A DNA stretch of 64,000 nt from Shewanella sp. Arc9-LZ (GTDB lineage Bacteria; Pseudomonadota; Gammaproteobacteria; Enterobacterales; Shewanellaceae), in assembly GCF_010092445.1 (NCBI RefSeq), contig NZ_CP048031.1, positions 4,154,001-4,218,000 on the forward strand. The letters are read 5' to 3'. Below are positions 30,989 to 41,700 of this stretch, one piece after another. The translations under genes were made by a program, and so were the position numbers. The stretch's first letter is position 1. Each line of letters starts with the position of its first letter. Under the pieces are notes generated by a model that saw only the letters and a list, made by a program, of their open reading frames with translations, did no database searches and had not been told where the DNA came from.

Positions 30989-32470
30989 ATGAGTTTTAAA
31001 GATTTACGCAGCTTCATCGATCATTTGGAAAAAAATGGCGAGTTAAAGCGCATTAGCTACCCTGTTGACCCTCATTTAGAAATGACAGAGATCGCCGATC
31101 GTGTTTTACGATCTGGAGGCCCCGCACTGTTATTTGAGAATCCGACCAACCATACCATGCCAGTACTGGTTAACTTATTTGGCACGCCTAAACGTGTTGC
31201 TATGGCATTGGGTAAAGACGACCCTTTGGCTTTGCGTGAAGTCGGTGAATTATTAGCATTCTTAAAAGAACCTGAGCCACCAAGTGGCTTTAAAGATGCC
31301 ATCGCCAAAATACCTATGTATAAGCAGGCATTAAATATGCCGCCTAAAACAGTGCGTAATCCGCCTTGTCAGCAAGTGGTTAAAACCGGTGATGAAGTTG
31401 ACCTAACATCGTTGCCAATCCAACATTGCTGGCCTGGAGATGTCGCCCCATTAGTGACTTGGGGACTCACCATCACCAAAGGGCCGCGTCAAAAAAGACA
31501 AAACCTAGGTATTTATCGTCAACAGTTATTAAGTAAAAACAAGCTGATTATGCGCTGGCTTGATCACCGTGGCGGAGCCTTAGATTTTAAAGACTTTAAA
31601 CAGCTTCATCCGGGAGAGCGTTATCCTGTCGTAGTGGCATTAGGTAGCGATCCGGTGACCATTTTAGGGGCTGTAACGCCTGTGCCAGACTCCATGAGTG
31701 AATATGCTTTTGCAGGTTTACTGCGCGGCGAAAGAACTGAAGTCTGTAAAGCCATTAGCTGCGATCTTGAGGTGCCAGCCACCAGCGAGATTATTCTTGA
31801 AGGTTATATTGACCCAGATGAGACAGCAGTAGAAGGTCCATATGGAGATCACACTGGCTACTATAACGAAACTGACTCATTCCCAGTATTTACCGTAACT
31901 CACATTACTCATCGTAAAGACGCCATTTATCATAGTACCTATACCGGTCGTCCACCTGATGAGCCGGCCATGTTAGGCGTGGCGTTGAACGAAGTATTTG
32001 TCCCCATTTTACGTAAGCAGTATCCAGAAATTATTGATTTTTATCTGCCGCCTGAAGGTTGTTCATACCGTATGGCTGTGATTTCAATCCGTAAGCAATA
32101 TCCTGGTCATGCTAAGCGTGTCATGATGGGGGCCTGGTCATTCTTGCGCCAGTTTATGTATACCAAATTTATCGTTGTTGTTGATGACGATGTCAATTGC
32201 CGTGATTGGCAAGATGTTATTTGGGCCATTACTACACGAATGGATCCTATTCGCGATACCATGATGGTAGATAATACTCCAATAGATTATCTTGATTTTG
32301 CCTCACCCGTTGCTGGTTTAGGATCTAAGATGGGTTTAGATGCCACTAACAAATGGCCTGGTGAAACCACGCGAGAATGGGGCACCCCTATCGTGATGGA
32401 TGAAAAGACAAAACAGAGAATTGACCAAATTTGGGATGATCTCGGCATACAAGATATGCCAACATTGTAA
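30989..32470 (+). CDS. ubiD: 4-hydroxy-3-polyprenylbenzoate decarboxylase
   Basis: 493 residues, normal UbiD length. It decarboxylates the ubiquinone precursor using prenylated FMN supplied by UbiX. Family segments include [33 protein letters not shown] and [20 protein letters not shown] (catalytic region). fre follows 80 bp downstream, as in E. coli (ubiD-fre). Confidence 0.96.
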   Translation: MSFKDLRSFIDHLEKNGELKRISYPVDPHLEMTEIADRVLRSGGPALLFENPTNHTMPVLVNLFGTPKRVAMALGKDDPLALREVGELLAFLKEPEPPSGFKDAIAKIPMYKQALNMPPKTVRNPPCQQVVKTGDEVDLTSLPIQHCWPGDVAPLVTWGLTITKGPRQKRQNLGIYRQQLLSKNKLIMRWLDHRGGALDFKDFKQLHPGERYPVVVALGSDPVTILGAVTPVPDSMSEYAFAGLLRGERTEVCKAISCDLEVPATSEIILEGYIDPDETAVEGPYGDHTGYYNETDSFPVFTVTHITHRKDAIYHSTYTGRPPDEPAMLGVALNEVFVPILRKQYPEIIDFYLPPEGCSYRMAVISIRKQYPGHAKRVMMGAWSFLRQFMYTKFIVVVDDDVNCRDWQDVIWAITTRMDPIRDTMMVDNTPIDYLDFASPVAGLGSKMGLDATNKWPGETTREWGTPIVMDEKTKQRIDQIWDDLGIQDMPTL

Positions 32471-32550
32471 CTACAGCGATCCGATCAGGGCGTAAATAGC
32501 TATAATTAACTCGTTGATAAAAAATTATAAAAGGGTTTAAAGGACGTTAG

Positions 32551-33249
32551 ATGAAAACCATTCGTTGTCAGATAGAAAAAGTCACCCCGTTTAATGACGC
32601 TGTATACCAAGTGTTCCTTAAACCCGAAGCAGCCTTTGACTTTAAGGCTGGCCAATACCTAACTGTGGTCATGGGTGAAAAAGACAAACGTCCTTTTTCT
32701 ATCGCTTCCGCGCCTAATGCAGCGTTAATTGAGTTGCACATTGGTGCCGCGGTTAGCGAAAGTTATCCAATGCAAGTTGTTGAACGCTTACAAACAGCGA
32801 CACATATTGATATTGAAGCACCTGCTGGCGAAGCTTTTTTACGTAGTGAGAGCCATCGACCACGCATCCTAATTGCAGGCGGTACCGGTTTCTCATATAT
32901 AAAAAGTATCGTTGAAGCACAAATTGCTAACGGCGAAACCATTAATACTAAACTGTATTGGGGTTGTCGTAACGAAGAAGCCATGTACTATCAAGACATC
33001 GCTCGTCAATGGCATGCCGATCATTCTTGGTTAGAGTTTATTCCAGTAGTAGAACTTGCTGACGGTAATTGGGAAGGTAAAAAAGCTAATCTACTCGAGC
33101 AGATTAAGCAGGATTTTGTCAGTTTGAATGGCTACGATATCTACATTGCTGGCCGTTTTGATATGGTTGGCACTGCACGAGAATTGTTCCGTGAGCTTGG
33201 CATTGAAGAAGCCCATTTGTATGGTGATGCTTTTGCATTTATCAAATAG
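32551..33249 (+). CDS. fre: NAD(P)H-flavin reductase
   Basis: 232 residues of the ferredoxin-reductase fold. RPFSIASAP is the flavin-binding motif, and AGGTGFSYIKSIVEAQ and YIAGRFDMVGTARE are the nicotinamide-binding parts. Fre reduces free flavins, which feed ferric reduction and other reactions. An AAAGGACG site precedes ATG 32551. A terminator follows. Confidence 0.94.
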   Translation: MKTIRCQIEKVTPFNDAVYQVFLKPEAAFDFKAGQYLTVVMGEKDKRPFSIASAPNAALIELHIGAAVSESYPMQVVERLQTATHIDIEAPAGEAFLRSESHRPRILIAGGTGFSYIKSIVEAQIANGETINTKLYWGCRNEEAMYYQDIARQWHADHSWLEFIPVVELADGNWEGKKANLLEQIKQDFVSLNGYDIYIAGRFDMVGTARELFRELGIEEAHLYGDAFAFIK

Positions 33250-33270
33250 GCTTTCCCAATAAAACCATTA

Positions 33271-33296
33271 AAACCGGCTATCTTGCCGGTTTTTTT
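33271..33296 (+). terminator. Terminator after ubiD-fre
   Basis: AACCGGC and GCCGGTT stem with a short 5-6 base loop and seven T's, about 25 bp after the fre stop. Confidence 0.88.
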
Positions 33297-33377
33297 ATCG
33301 GTAAATCGACTGATTGCCTTTGTATTCCATGGCTCATTTATTTAAAATTAGCGCACATTTATTAATAAGGTACTCCA

Positions 33378-33956
33378 ATGAAACTCAGTCAACTCACTCA
33401 GCCTATCTATGACCATTTATATCGCGATATTTTTGAGTTTCGCAGTACTTTTGATTTACCGGTTAACGACAGTGCTAGCCTAGACGACAAAGCTGATACC
33501 TTACACACCTCATTAATTATTGAAGAAATGACCGAGCTTGCAGAAGCAGACTCTCGCATGGAACAAGCTGATGCGATTGTTGACTCTGTCTATGTGTTAA
33601 TGGGTCGTTTAGTGCACATAGGTGCGTCTCAGGTAAGCGATCGTCTAGAGATCAGCTATCTTATCGATTTATTGCTTAACGTGGCTAAAAACCGCGAAAT
33701 AGACTTTATCCAATGCTGGGATGAAGTGCACTCAAGCAACATGAGCAAAGTATGCCGTAACCAGCAAGAATTGGATGAAACCATCGCCTTTTACGCCAAG
33801 CAAGGTGTTGAGATAGTCGGTAGCACTAAAGGTGAGTTTATTATTGCTAAGTGCGCTAAAGATGTCGATATGGCGGGTAAAGTGGTTCGCCAAGGCAAAG
33901 TATTAAAATCAGTTTATTATCGCCCTGCAGACTTAACTAAGTTAGTACGAGATTAA
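33378..33956 (+). CDS. MazG/HisE-like all-alpha NTP pyrophosphohydrolase family protein
   Basis: 192 residues. The metal-binding pattern of all-alpha NTP pyrophosphohydrolases is visible: IIEEMTELAEAD (about 49-60) and, one helix later, QADAIVDSVYVLMGRL (about 64-79). The second half contains NMSKVCRNQQEL, seen in MazG-like proteins that act on phosphoribosyl-ATP-like or non-canonical nucleotides. The substrate is not determinable. Short tandem repeats run over the stop codon (see 33939). AAGG precedes ATG 33378. Confidence 0.78.
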   Translation: MKLSQLTQPIYDHLYRDIFEFRSTFDLPVNDSASLDDKADTLHTSLIIEEMTELAEADSRMEQADAIVDSVYVLMGRLVHIGASQVSDRLEISYLIDLLLNVAKNREIDFIQCWDEVHSSNMSKVCRNQQELDETIAFYAKQGVEIVGSTKGEFIIAKCAKDVDMAGKVVRQGKVLKSVYYRPADLTKLVRD

Positions 33957-33986
33957 GTTAGTACGAGATTAAGTTAGTGCGAGACT
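33939..33986 (+). repeat. Three tandem copies of a 16-bp unit over a stop codon
   Basis: AAGTTAGTACGAGATT at 33939-33954 and 33955-33970, and a third copy with two differences at 33971-33986. The first copy encodes the last residues KLVRD of the MazG-like protein, and its TAA stop is made at the junction. A slippage or duplication product; copy number changes downstream of the stop would not alter the protein. Confidence 0.85.
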
Positions 33987-34039
33987 AATCAGCCAATCAA
34001 CTACAGGGCTTTCACTTGCGAGTACTGATTTACCCATAA

Positions 34040-34068
34040 AAAATGCGCTTTTATCAGCGCATTTTTTA
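34040..34068. terminator. Bidirectional terminator
   Basis: AAAAATGCGC and GCGCATTTTT stem with a TTTTATCA loop, T-rich on both strands, between the MazG-like gene and the convergent membrane-protein gene. Confidence 0.85.
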
Positions 34069-34080
34069 TGACGTTTCCGG

Positions 34081-35100
34081 TTACACAGCCACCGAGGTTT
34101 TAGCATTATTAAGCGCCTGAATGAATCGCTGCGGCTCATCCACACTCAAATGCACCGTTTTCATCGGTTCGGGTAACTGACCCATACCACCATGATAAAT
34201 GACCGGACGGTTGAAGGTAATAGTGACATTACTCTGCCCACGGCCAATCATAATGGTTTCTGGCTCATCTTTATTTAATTCAGTTGATTGTTGATCAGCG
34301 GCACTAGCAATATCGGCAATGTTCACTACCATAAATCCCCACAATGAATTATTGATCACTAAGTTATCTCTGATTAAATACAAAGAGTAATAACGTGATA
34401 ATCGATGGTTAGCCACGATAGACATTAAGGTATAGGCAATAATGCTCGAGACAATAATCGCCACCCACTCACTCCACGATGCCAGTAATACGTAACTCAG
34501 ACTCGACGCACCAACACAACCAATTAGCATTAACCACACATGCCAGCGTGTCGCGCTAACAAGATTGATATTGGCAATTACTGGTGGATGATGACGTGAG
34601 AACCATGGGATAGAATAAAACCAGTTAGTGGCTTCACTGGCGAGAATAAGCGCAATAGTTAAGCTTTTATCATCGCCATCCCGATACGTTTCTACCGCCC
34701 CGACTCTAGGATCGCCCTTAAGCTTTCGTACCTTAATCAAGCCACGAACAACACTCACCACCAAATACAATTCAATGACCAACAGCACCGCAATAATCGG
34801 ATAGCGTAACCATGCAATAAACTCAAAATAATGCGCGACTTCAGCAGGAAAACTTAACCGAGCAACCAAGCTGCTCAAACTGAAAATAACAATCAGTTTC
34901 CACAGTTTCTGGCCACCCATTTTAATAATGCAATACCAGTAGCTCAGTGGCAGTAACACAAAATACAATCCGCAAATAAGATATAACGACCACTTGTCAG
35001 CGTCACTTGTTAACGACTCTGGTGTCCACTGAACGCCTATCACAAAGCTCAACACCATTAAGACTAAAAAGACTAACCGATACTTAACCGTGGCTCTCAT
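34081..35100 (-). CDS. Multi-pass membrane protein of unknown function
   Basis: 339 residues from ATG 35100, preceded by an AGGGATA site; longer frames (ATG 35139, TTG 35172) are possible but less well supported. About six hydrophobic helices: two near the N-terminus (about 8-28 and 38-60), two at about 70-140 and two at about 195-250. The last 100 residues are soluble and contain LIRDNLVINNSLWGF and VTITFNRPVIYHGG, resembling the small beta domains (bacterial PH-like) that end some envelope proteins. I do not recognise a function. It is 82 bp downstream of the secreted esterase gene, in the same direction. Confidence 0.6.
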   Translation of the reverse strand: MRATVKYRLVFLVLMVLSFVIGVQWTPESLTSDADKWSLYLICGLYFVLLPLSYWYCIIKMGGQKLWKLIVIFSLSSLVARLSFPAEVAHYFEFIAWLRYPIIAVLLVIELYLVVSVVRGLIKVRKLKGDPRVGAVETYRDGDDKSLTIALILASEATNWFYSIPWFSRHHPPVIANINLVSATRWHVWLMLIGCVGASSLSYVLLASWSEWVAIIVSSIIAYTLMSIVANHRLSRYYSLYLIRDNLVINNSLWGFMVVNIADIASAADQQSTELNKDEPETIMIGRGQSNVTITFNRPVIYHGGMGQLPEPMKTVHLSVDEPQRFIQALNNAKTSVAV

Positions 35101-35254
35101 TGAATACTTATCCCTGTATATGTTACTGACCCACGCCATATCATTATTCTTAATATAAACGTGAAGATACAAGTTGTTAACATATCAGCAAACATTAGTT
35201 TCACCGCTATTGATTGGCACAAAAATTGTTACTAAAAATTGCCGTGAACGGGTA

Positions 35255-36175
35255 TCAAGATAAGTTGCGCTTGAACAGCCAAGTTAAACCATGAATAGCT
35301 GTGGTAGGAAAAGCCATCGAATGATCGGCCTCGGGGATGACTAGCAGCTTGAGTGCTAAGTCACCAGATTGCGCCGATGGATGGGATTGGAGTCGTTGAA
35401 ATAAAGCCTGCGCATCTGCAACCATCTGATGACCATTATCGGTATAAGGTGGTTTTTCTAATTCGCCAATGCCAATAAACACTTTGGCAGATATTGCTGG
35501 TGTTTGACTAAAACGCTGAGCAAACTGCTGCAATAATTGTTTATTGTCAAACCACAGAGATGGACTGCCCAATACGTAATAATTAAATAACTTTGGCTGT
35601 TCTAATAAAATATAAGCACCCATTAACCCGCCTAGCGAATTACCCACAAAGGTGTTTTGTTGGCTGTCGACCCGATAGTTTTTTTCAACGAAAGGCATAA
35701 CAATCTGGCTGATAAAAGCAACGTGTCGCTTGGCCTCGCCAGTGGGTAGTTTCCAACTCGCATCGTGACTTGGGGTATAGTCGCGGATCCGACTCGCCGA
35801 ACCTTTGCTTGGCCTCTGATAGCCTATAGCGACTAAAATAGCTTGCTGCATCATGTTACTGTTCATTGGAAATCGCGTCGCACCAGACACTACTTGCAAG
35901 CTATACATGGAGTCAGTCATGTATATCACTGGATATTGATGTGAACTATTTTGCTGGTATTTTTTGGGGAGCTTGATCATCACTTGATAGTCACGATCGC
36001 CATCTTTAAGCACAAATTGGCGGGTACGAGGAATATTGACTGTTGCAGCTGTGGAATGCACATCAACAGTGTTGCTTGTTAAGTCAGCCAATACAGCATC
36101 ATTGTTAGCTGACGCACTGGCTAGAGATAGCCCACAACACATTAACGCACCGATTAACCCATAAATTGTTTTCAT
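35255..36175 (-). CDS. Secreted esterase, alpha/beta-hydrolase (Fes/IroE-like)
   Basis: 306 residues from ATG 36175, which starts a signal peptide (MKTIYGLIGALMCCGLSLAS); the longer frame to 36205 would place ten extra residues in front. The nucleophile Ser is in FVGNSLGGLMGAYIL (about residue 170), and a His in EADHSMAF is the likely triad member. The family includes esterases that hydrolyse ferric siderophores as well as simple esterases. There is no siderophore gene nearby, so the substrate is open. Confidence 0.82.
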   Translation of the reverse strand: MKTIYGLIGALMCCGLSLASASANNDAVLADLTSNTVDVHSTAATVNIPRTRQFVLKDGDRDYQVMIKLPKKYQQNSSHQYPVIYMTDSMYSLQVVSGATRFPMNSNMMQQAILVAIGYQRPSKGSASRIRDYTPSHDASWKLPTGEAKRHVAFISQIVMPFVEKNYRVDSQQNTFVGNSLGGLMGAYILLEQPKLFNYYVLGSPSLWFDNKQLLQQFAQRFSQTPAISAKVFIGIGELEKPPYTDNGHQMVADAQALFQRLQSHPSAQSGDLALKLLVIPEADHSMAFPTTAIHGLTWLFKRNLS

Positions 36176-36208
36176 GCATCCCTGCCCTATGGTAATAAAC
36201 CACAAACG

Positions 36209-37069
36209 TTAAATCATATAATCCAACGCAAGTGCGATAAACAATACTATTCCGGCCCAGTTATTATTTAAAAAGGCTTTAAAACATGGTGCACGTTCAC
36301 GACCAAAAATTAATCGTTGCTGATACACGGCAAAACCAATAAAGCTGATAATACCTAAGCCGTAAATAATCCCACGGTCGGCCACCAGCCCAGCCATCAC
36401 AAAACACCCTAGTGCAGCAAGTTGAAACAAACCGATAATCTGTCGATCAAAGCGACCGAATAAAATAGCCGTTGATTTAATGCCTACTTTTAAGTCATCG
36501 TCACGATCGACGATGGCATACATGGTGTCGTACGCTACCGTCCAACACCAATTGGCCATAAATAACCACCACGCTTCAACTGGCACTTCACCAAGTTGAG
36601 CGGCATAGGCCATCGGAATTGACCAACTCCACACAATGCCCAAAAACATTTGTGGCATGTTGGTCACCCGTTTCATAAACGGGTACATCACCGTTAAAAT
36701 AATCCCCACCACAGATAACTGCACTACCAGTGGATTAAGCCATAATACTAAGCAAAACGCAGCCAAACCTAAGAGGGTAAATAGAGTCAGTGCCTCTTTA
36801 ACAGACACTTCCCCCGACACCAACGGTCGCATACTCGTACGCTCGACATGAGCATCTAGTTTACGATCGGCAAAGTCATTAATAATGCAGCCATTGGCGC
36901 GCATAATCACCACGCCAACAATAAAGATTAACAACACCTTAATGTCTGGCAGCCCTTGAGCCGCTAACACCAGTGCCATTAAACACGGCCATAGCAGCAG
37001 CAAGGTACCAATAGGCCTATCTATCCGCATTAATCGTGCATAAGCACGAAGCTTATCTTGCAATGTCAT
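36209..37069 (-). CDS. ubiA: 4-hydroxybenzoate octaprenyltransferase
   Basis: 286 residues from ATG 37069, which has GGAGAG about 9 bases ahead; ATG 37078 would leave no spacing. The polyprenyl-pyrophosphate-binding motifs are [15 protein letters not shown] (about 60-75) and [13 protein letters not shown] (about 185-198), among eight to nine membrane helices. It attaches the prenyl tail in ubiquinone synthesis. ubiC is not adjacent. The stop lies 3 bp before the esterase frame's upstream end, so the two may be linked in one transcript. Confidence 0.94.
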   Translation of the reverse strand: MTLQDKLRAYARLMRIDRPIGTLLLLWPCLMALVLAAQGLPDIKVLLIFIVGVVIMRANGCIINDFADRKLDAHVERTSMRPLVSGEVSVKEALTLFTLLGLAAFCLVLWLNPLVVQLSVVGIILTVMYPFMKRVTNMPQMFLGIVWSWSIPMAYAAQLGEVPVEAWWLFMANWCWTVAYDTMYAIVDRDDDLKVGIKSTAILFGRFDRQIIGLFQLAALGCFVMAGLVADRGIIYGLGIISFIGFAVYQQRLIFGRERAPCFKAFLNNNWAGIVLFIALALDYMI

Positions 37070-37106
37070 TGGCGTCATCTCTCCATGATTTAGCAAGCGA
37101 AACACG

Positions 37107-39290
37107 TTAACAACGCTCTAGTTTTGCTAACGACACCAACAGCCATTTACTGCCAAAATCGACAAACTCAACCTGCACACGTCCTTTTTCACCAGAACCT
37201 TCAAAGCTAGTCACGACCCCTTCACCAAACTTAAAGTGCTTCACTTTAGAACCCACTTTATGACCGGTGTCGTTAAAACCATGAGGTTTTTTAGTGGCAA
37301 CCGTAGCCTTCGCAGGAAAACGCTGACTAACTGACGGCTTAACCTGAGCACGTATACGGATTTGCTCAACAAACTTTTCAGGAATTTCGTTAATAAACCG
37401 TGATGGGCTAGCATAATCTTCACGGCCATAAATACGACGAGACTCAGCATAACTGATGTACAGTTTTTGCATAGCACGGGTCATACCGACATAACACAAA
37501 CGGCGCTCTTCATCTAAACGATCGCCTTCATCCAGTGCCATCTTGCTCGGGAATAATCCTTCTTCAACGCCCGCCATAAACACCATTGGGAACTCAAGCC
37601 CTTTGGCTGAATGCAATGTCATCAACTGCACGGCATCGGTAAAGGCATCAGCCTGACCTTCGCCAGCTTCTAATGCTGCATGAGACAAAAAGGCATTAAG
37701 TTCGCCCATGTCTTCAAGCTCTTCAGGCATTTCAAAACTGCGCGCAGCAGTAACCAACTCGTTTAAGTTTTCAATTCGAGCTTGGGCTTTCTCGCCTTTT
37801 TCGGCCTCGTACATGGTACGCAAGCCTGAACGGTCAATCACATCATCAGCCATCCGGTACAGCAACATATCTGCCGTATCCGTTCGCATCGCAATAATCA
37901 GTTCCATAAAGCCATTGATGGCATTAGCCGCACGCCCGGCAAGGACTTTCTCTTCGATTAAACTCACGCAAGCTTGCCACAGCGTCAGTTCATGCTGTCT
38001 AGCGGTTGAGCGGATAATATCCAAAGTACGATCGCCGATACCACGAGCTGGCGTATTCACCACGCGCTCGAATGCCGCATCATCATTTTGGTTATTGATC
38101 AGACGCATATAGCCCATAGCATCTTTAATTTCTTGTCGCTCAAAGAAGCGCAGACCACCGTAAATACGATACGCTAACCCTTTGTGTAAAAAGGCTTCTT
38201 CTAATACTCGCGATTGTGCATTTGAACGATATAAAATGGCGCACTCGCTCAAACTGCCGCCCTTTTCATGCCAGTCGCTAATGCGTCCAACAATAAATTT
38301 GGCTTCATCCATTTCATTAAAGGCGCAATAGACCGAAATGGGCTCGCCATCTTTATCTTCGGTCCATAACTCTTTGCCCAAACGATCTGGGTTATTGGCA
38401 ATCACAGCGTTAGAGGCATTCAAAATATTCGCTGTTGAACGATAATTTTGTTCTAAACGAATGGTTGTTGCACCCGAGAAGTCTTTTAAGAAACGATGTA
38501 AGTTTTCAATTTGCGCACCACGCCAACCGTAAATAGATTGATCGTCATCACCGACAATCATCACATTGGCTGTGTTACCGGCTAACACACGGATCCACGC
38601 ATATTGAATCGCGTTGGTATCTTGAAACTCATCCACTAAAATATGACGGAAGCGTTCTTGGTAATGTGCCAGTAAATGCGGTTTATTGAGCCATAATTCA
38701 TGAGCTCGTAGTAAGATTTCGGCAAAGTCGACCAAACCTGCGCGATCGCAAGACTCTTGGTAAACCTTATAAATATTCAGTAAATTTTGTTCAATCGGAA
38801 AACCGCCCGCATCGATATGCTTAGGACGTAATCCTTGGTCTTTTTTGCCGTTAATATAGCCTTGGGCCTGACGAGGAGGATATTGCTTCTCGTCTAAATT
38901 AAGGCTTTTAAGAATGCGTTTCAGTAAACGTAACTGATCGTCAGAATCGATAATCTGGAAACTTTGCGGTAAATTGGCATCTTGATAATGGGTTCGCAAT
39001 AACCGATGCGCTAAACCATGGAAGGTACCGATCCACATCCGCCCCATGTTAGTGCCCACAACCTTTTCCACCCGTTCACGCATTTCTGCCGCGGCTTTGT
39101 TGGTAAAGGTGACTGCCAAAATAGAATATGGACTTTGTTGTTCAACTTGCATTAACCACGCAATACGATGGGTTAATACACGGGTTTTACCACTGCCGGC
39201 ACCCGCTAACACCAACATATTTGAAAGTGGCGCGCCGACTGCCTCACGCTGTTTATCGTTTAGGCCGTCTAATAATGATGATACGTCCAT
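37107..39290 (-). CDS. uvrD: DNA helicase II
   Basis: 727 residues from ATG 39290, preceded by GGGAGGA. Superfamily 1A helicase: Walker [12 protein letters not shown] (about 28-38), Walker [11 protein letters not shown], motif [16 protein letters not shown], motif IV EQNYRS, and [13 protein letters not shown]. The C-terminal Tudor-like segment ([15 protein letters not shown]) binds RNA polymerase in E. coli UvrD. It acts in nucleotide excision and mismatch repair. The longer frame to 39317 has no ribosome site. Confidence 0.96.
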   Translation of the reverse strand: MDVSSLLDGLNDKQREAVGAPLSNMLVLAGAGSGKTRVLTHRIAWLMQVEQQSPYSILAVTFTNKAAAEMRERVEKVVGTNMGRMWIGTFHGLAHRLLRTHYQDANLPQSFQIIDSDDQLRLLKRILKSLNLDEKQYPPRQAQGYINGKKDQGLRPKHIDAGGFPIEQNLLNIYKVYQESCDRAGLVDFAEILLRAHELWLNKPHLLAHYQERFRHILVDEFQDTNAIQYAWIRVLAGNTANVMIVGDDDQSIYGWRGAQIENLHRFLKDFSGATTIRLEQNYRSTANILNASNAVIANNPDRLGKELWTEDKDGEPISVYCAFNEMDEAKFIVGRISDWHEKGGSLSECAILYRSNAQSRVLEEAFLHKGLAYRIYGGLRFFERQEIKDAMGYMRLINNQNDDAAFERVVNTPARGIGDRTLDIIRSTARQHELTLWQACVSLIEEKVLAGRAANAINGFMELIIAMRTDTADMLLYRMADDVIDRSGLRTMYEAEKGEKAQARIENLNELVTAARSFEMPEELEDMGELNAFLSHAALEAGEGQADAFTDAVQLMTLHSAKGLEFPMVFMAGVEEGLFPSKMALDEGDRLDEERRLCYVGMTRAMQKLYISYAESRRIYGREDYASPSRFINEIPEKFVEQIRIRAQVKPSVSQRFPAKATVATKKPHGFNDTGHKVGSKVKHFKFGEGVVTSFEGSGEKGRVQVEFVDFGSKWLLVSLAKLERC

Positions 39291-39721
39291 TTTTCCTCCC
39301 AGAAATCTGCGAGGCATTATATCTTAAATAGCGAGATAATGGCGTGCAATACTTCAGCTATTTTATGCCCACTATCACCTTAGGTAGCAGAGTGAACCTT
39401 TAGACGACATTAATATCAAAGTCACTAAAATCACTCACTTGTGATGTTCTAACCGCGAAAATCACACCTAAATTGACAAAGCTGTAAGCGAAAATTACTA
39501 TATAAAATAAACAATTAATTAATGTTAGCGTTAAGTAATTGGCCTAATAGGCTATTAAACACTCACATTCATGACTAAAGAAACTAGATTAAGTTTGCTT
39601 TTTATGGCGAGTAAATCTGGTGACATGTCGGTTTATGATCGATATGTTCAATGCCATTAATACTAAAAAGTCCATTAAAATGGATTTATTGTCCACAGCT
39701 TCAGCTGTATAGGTTGCCATA
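39291..39721. other. 431-bp divergent spacer between uvrD and a LysR gene
   Basis: AT-rich. A 29-codon frame from ATG 39571 has no ribosome site and is not called. It must hold the uvrD promoter and the LysR gene promoter; no LexA box was recognised. Confidence 0.4.
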
Positions 39722-40600
39722 TTGAATATCAAAGATTTAGAGCTATTCATTGCTGTAGCAAAGTTAGGCAGTTTTTCAAAAGCGGCAAAATCTTTTGATA
39801 CTCGCAGAGCATTAGTCAGCCGCCGGATTGGAGAAATAGAAAAACAGCTCGGGGCACCGTTATTTACTCGCACAACAAGAGTCATGGCCTTAACCTCTGC
39901 AGGTCGACAATATCTTGCTCAAATCGAACCTTTAGTGAATCAATTAAATCATGCCGGATATGTGTTTAAACATCGTCATGATGAAGTACAAGGTAATTTA
40001 CGCATTGGTTTATTGCCTTTCGTCGACAAGTTGATGGATGAATATATCGCTCACTTCATTCATGCGTATCCGCAAGTCCAATTAGAGGTGTTAATTGTGT
40101 CTGGTGGCAGTAAAGAGCTCAATCGTTTAGGGCTCGACTTGATTATTGATGTCGGTCAAGTAAACGGTGCAAATATTGCTGTACATAAGTTGACGACTTT
40201 TGAGCGTAAAATTTATGCTAGCCCAAGTTATTTAGAAAAATCATCACTGATCGAAAATACCGATGACTTACAATACCATTCATTACTAGGCTTTAGAGAT
40301 GCACATGGGCAACTAGAGCAGACTTGGCATTTTCAGCATGCAAATGTACCAACTCATTATAAAGTTATCTGCAGCGACTTTAACTCGTTATATCACTTAT
40401 GTTTAGCCGGGGCGGGTATCGCTTTATTACCTCATGTTATTGCTCACGAGGCGGTAAATCAGGGACGATTAATCAATGTTCTGCCGCAACACAGCATTGG
40501 CTTTGCCGACATCAGCTTGGCCTATTCGACCAAAAGTCCTCAATCGCCTGTGGCAAAAGCCTTTTGCGAACATTTACTTCGAGAGATGGTTCCCAGTTAA
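39722..40600 (+). CDS. LysR-family transcriptional regulator
   Basis: 292 residues starting at TTG 39722 (MNIKDLELFIAVAKLGSFSK), with AGG five to eight bases upstream. The N-terminal winged HTH is clear: SKAAKSFDTRRALVSRRIGEIEKQLGAPLFTRTTR. The effector-binding domain spans about 90-290. No typical divergently transcribed target lies next to it (uvrD is upstream), so its regulon is unknown. Many LysR proteins of this subgroup act on efflux or oxidative-stress genes; nothing here supports a specific one. Confidence 0.9.
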   Translation: MNIKDLELFIAVAKLGSFSKAAKSFDTRRALVSRRIGEIEKQLGAPLFTRTTRVMALTSAGRQYLAQIEPLVNQLNHAGYVFKHRHDEVQGNLRIGLLPFVDKLMDEYIAHFIHAYPQVQLEVLIVSGGSKELNRLGLDLIIDVGQVNGANIAVHKLTTFERKIYASPSYLEKSSLIENTDDLQYHSLLGFRDAHGQLEQTWHFQHANVPTHYKVICSDFNSLYHLCLAGAGIALLPHVIAHEAVNQGRLINVLPQHSIGFADISLAYSTKSPQSPVAKAFCEHLLREMVPS

Positions 40601-40680
40601 AGCGGTAAAAGCGGTAAAAGCATAATTAAAACAGACTGCAGCGGTAAAGGTATAATTTAAATAGACTGCGGCGGTAAAAA
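40601..40680 (+). repeat. Short tandem repeats after the LysR gene
   Basis: GCGGTAAAA-type units. A 30-bp unit starting GCGGTAAAAGCATAATTAAA (40611) is repeated with a few differences at 40641 and begins again at 40671. A 9-10 bp partial unit AGCGGTAAA is at 40601. No ORF; it directly follows the LysR stop. Confidence 0.7.
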
Positions 40681-40686
40681 CAATAA

Positions 40687-40716
40687 AAAAGGTTAGCGAA
40701 ATCGCTAACCTTTTTT
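40687..40716. terminator. Bidirectional terminator, LysR gene and SPFH operon
   Basis: GGTTAGCGA (40691-40699) and TCGCTAACC (40702-40710) with AA loop, A-run before and T-run after. A second perfect hairpin, GTCACGC/GCGTGAC with GGTG loop, is at 40728-40745, near the end of the convergent SPFH gene. Confidence 0.88.
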
Positions 40717-40761
40717 ATGTAATGTTCGTCACGCGGTGGCGTGACATAGCAGTATTAACGA

Positions 40762-41700
40762 TTATTTTTTATCGTCTTTTAAGCCAATACTTTGCATCCA
40801 GTATTCAAAATTAACTAGATTACCCGGTAACACAATACGGCTATCAGGTTTGCTTAAACCATCTAGCTGCTTCATATACTGTTCACCAAGTTGCATACGC
40901 AATGCACTTTGTCCGCCTTCAGATGAAATAACCACCGCTAATCGTTCTATCGACTCAGCAGTTGCTTTCGCTAAAGTGAGAATTTCTTGCGCTTTACCTT
41001 CGGCCTCATTAATGCGGCGTTGCATCTCACCTTCAGAACGGTTAATGGTTTCTGCCATCACACCTTCTGAACGATTAATCTTACTTTGCTTGTCACCTTC
41101 ACTTTTAGCTAATAATGCCCGACGTTCACGCTCGGCATTCACCTGCATTTCCATGGCGTTTTTAACTGTTTCTGGTGGGGTGATATTTTTAATCTCGTAA
41201 CGATGCACTCGAATGCCCCACATAGAGCCAGCTTCATCGAGAACTTCAACCACTTTGGCTGATATCACATCACGCTCTTCAAAAGTACGATCTAAATCTA
41301 AGGTACCAATCACAGAACGCGTAGTTGTTTGGGCAAGTTGAATGGCGGCATAACGGTAGTCGGTAATACCATAACTGGCTTTAACGGGATCGGTAACCGA
41401 AATATAAATCACTCCATCCACTTCAACATTAACTTCATCACTGGAGAAACATTCTTGTGGCGGTACATCAATCGTTTCTTCCTTTAAGTCGTGGATATAA
41501 GCCACTTTATCAACGAAAGGGATCAGTGCATGGAAGCCTGCATCTAAGGTATTGTGATATTTACCTAAACGTTCAACAATATAAGCCGACTTGGTCGGCA
41601 CAAGACAGATAGACTGGAATAGTTTTAGCACAAAAATAGCAAAAATTACACCCCAGATAGCCATCACAATAAAATCAGTATCAATTCCGTTAATCAACAT
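40762..41700 (-). CDS. SPFH/stomatin-family membrane protein (second of a pair)
   Basis: 312 residues. One N-terminal membrane helix (about 10-30), then an SPFH domain (VPTKSAYIVERLGKYHNTLDAGFHALIPFVDKV) and a charged helical segment (about 180-260) with NRSEGVMAETINRSEGEMQRR-like repeats. Resembles QmcA/YbbK-type scaffolding proteins of membrane microdomains. Its ATG overlaps the TAA stop of the preceding SPFH gene (TAATG), so translation is coupled. Confidence 0.87.
   Translation of the reverse strand: MLINGIDTDFIVMAIWGVIFAIFVLKLFQSICLVPTKSAYIVERLGKYHNTLDAGFHALIPFVDKVAYIHDLKEETIDVPPQECFSSDEVNVEVDGVIYISVTDPVKASYGITDYRYAAIQLAQTTTRSVIGTLDLDRTFEERDVISAKVVEVLDEAGSMWGIRVHRYEIKNITPPETVKNAMEMQVNAERERRALLAKSEGDKQSKINRSEGVMAETINRSEGEMQRRINEAEGKAQEILTLAKATAESIERLAVVISSEGGQSALRMQLGEQYMKQLDGLSKPDSRIVLPGNLVNFEYWMQSIGLKDDKK

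Noticed and set aside
39571..39660. 29-codon ORF before the LysR gene
   Set aside because: No ribosome site and no recognisable sequence.
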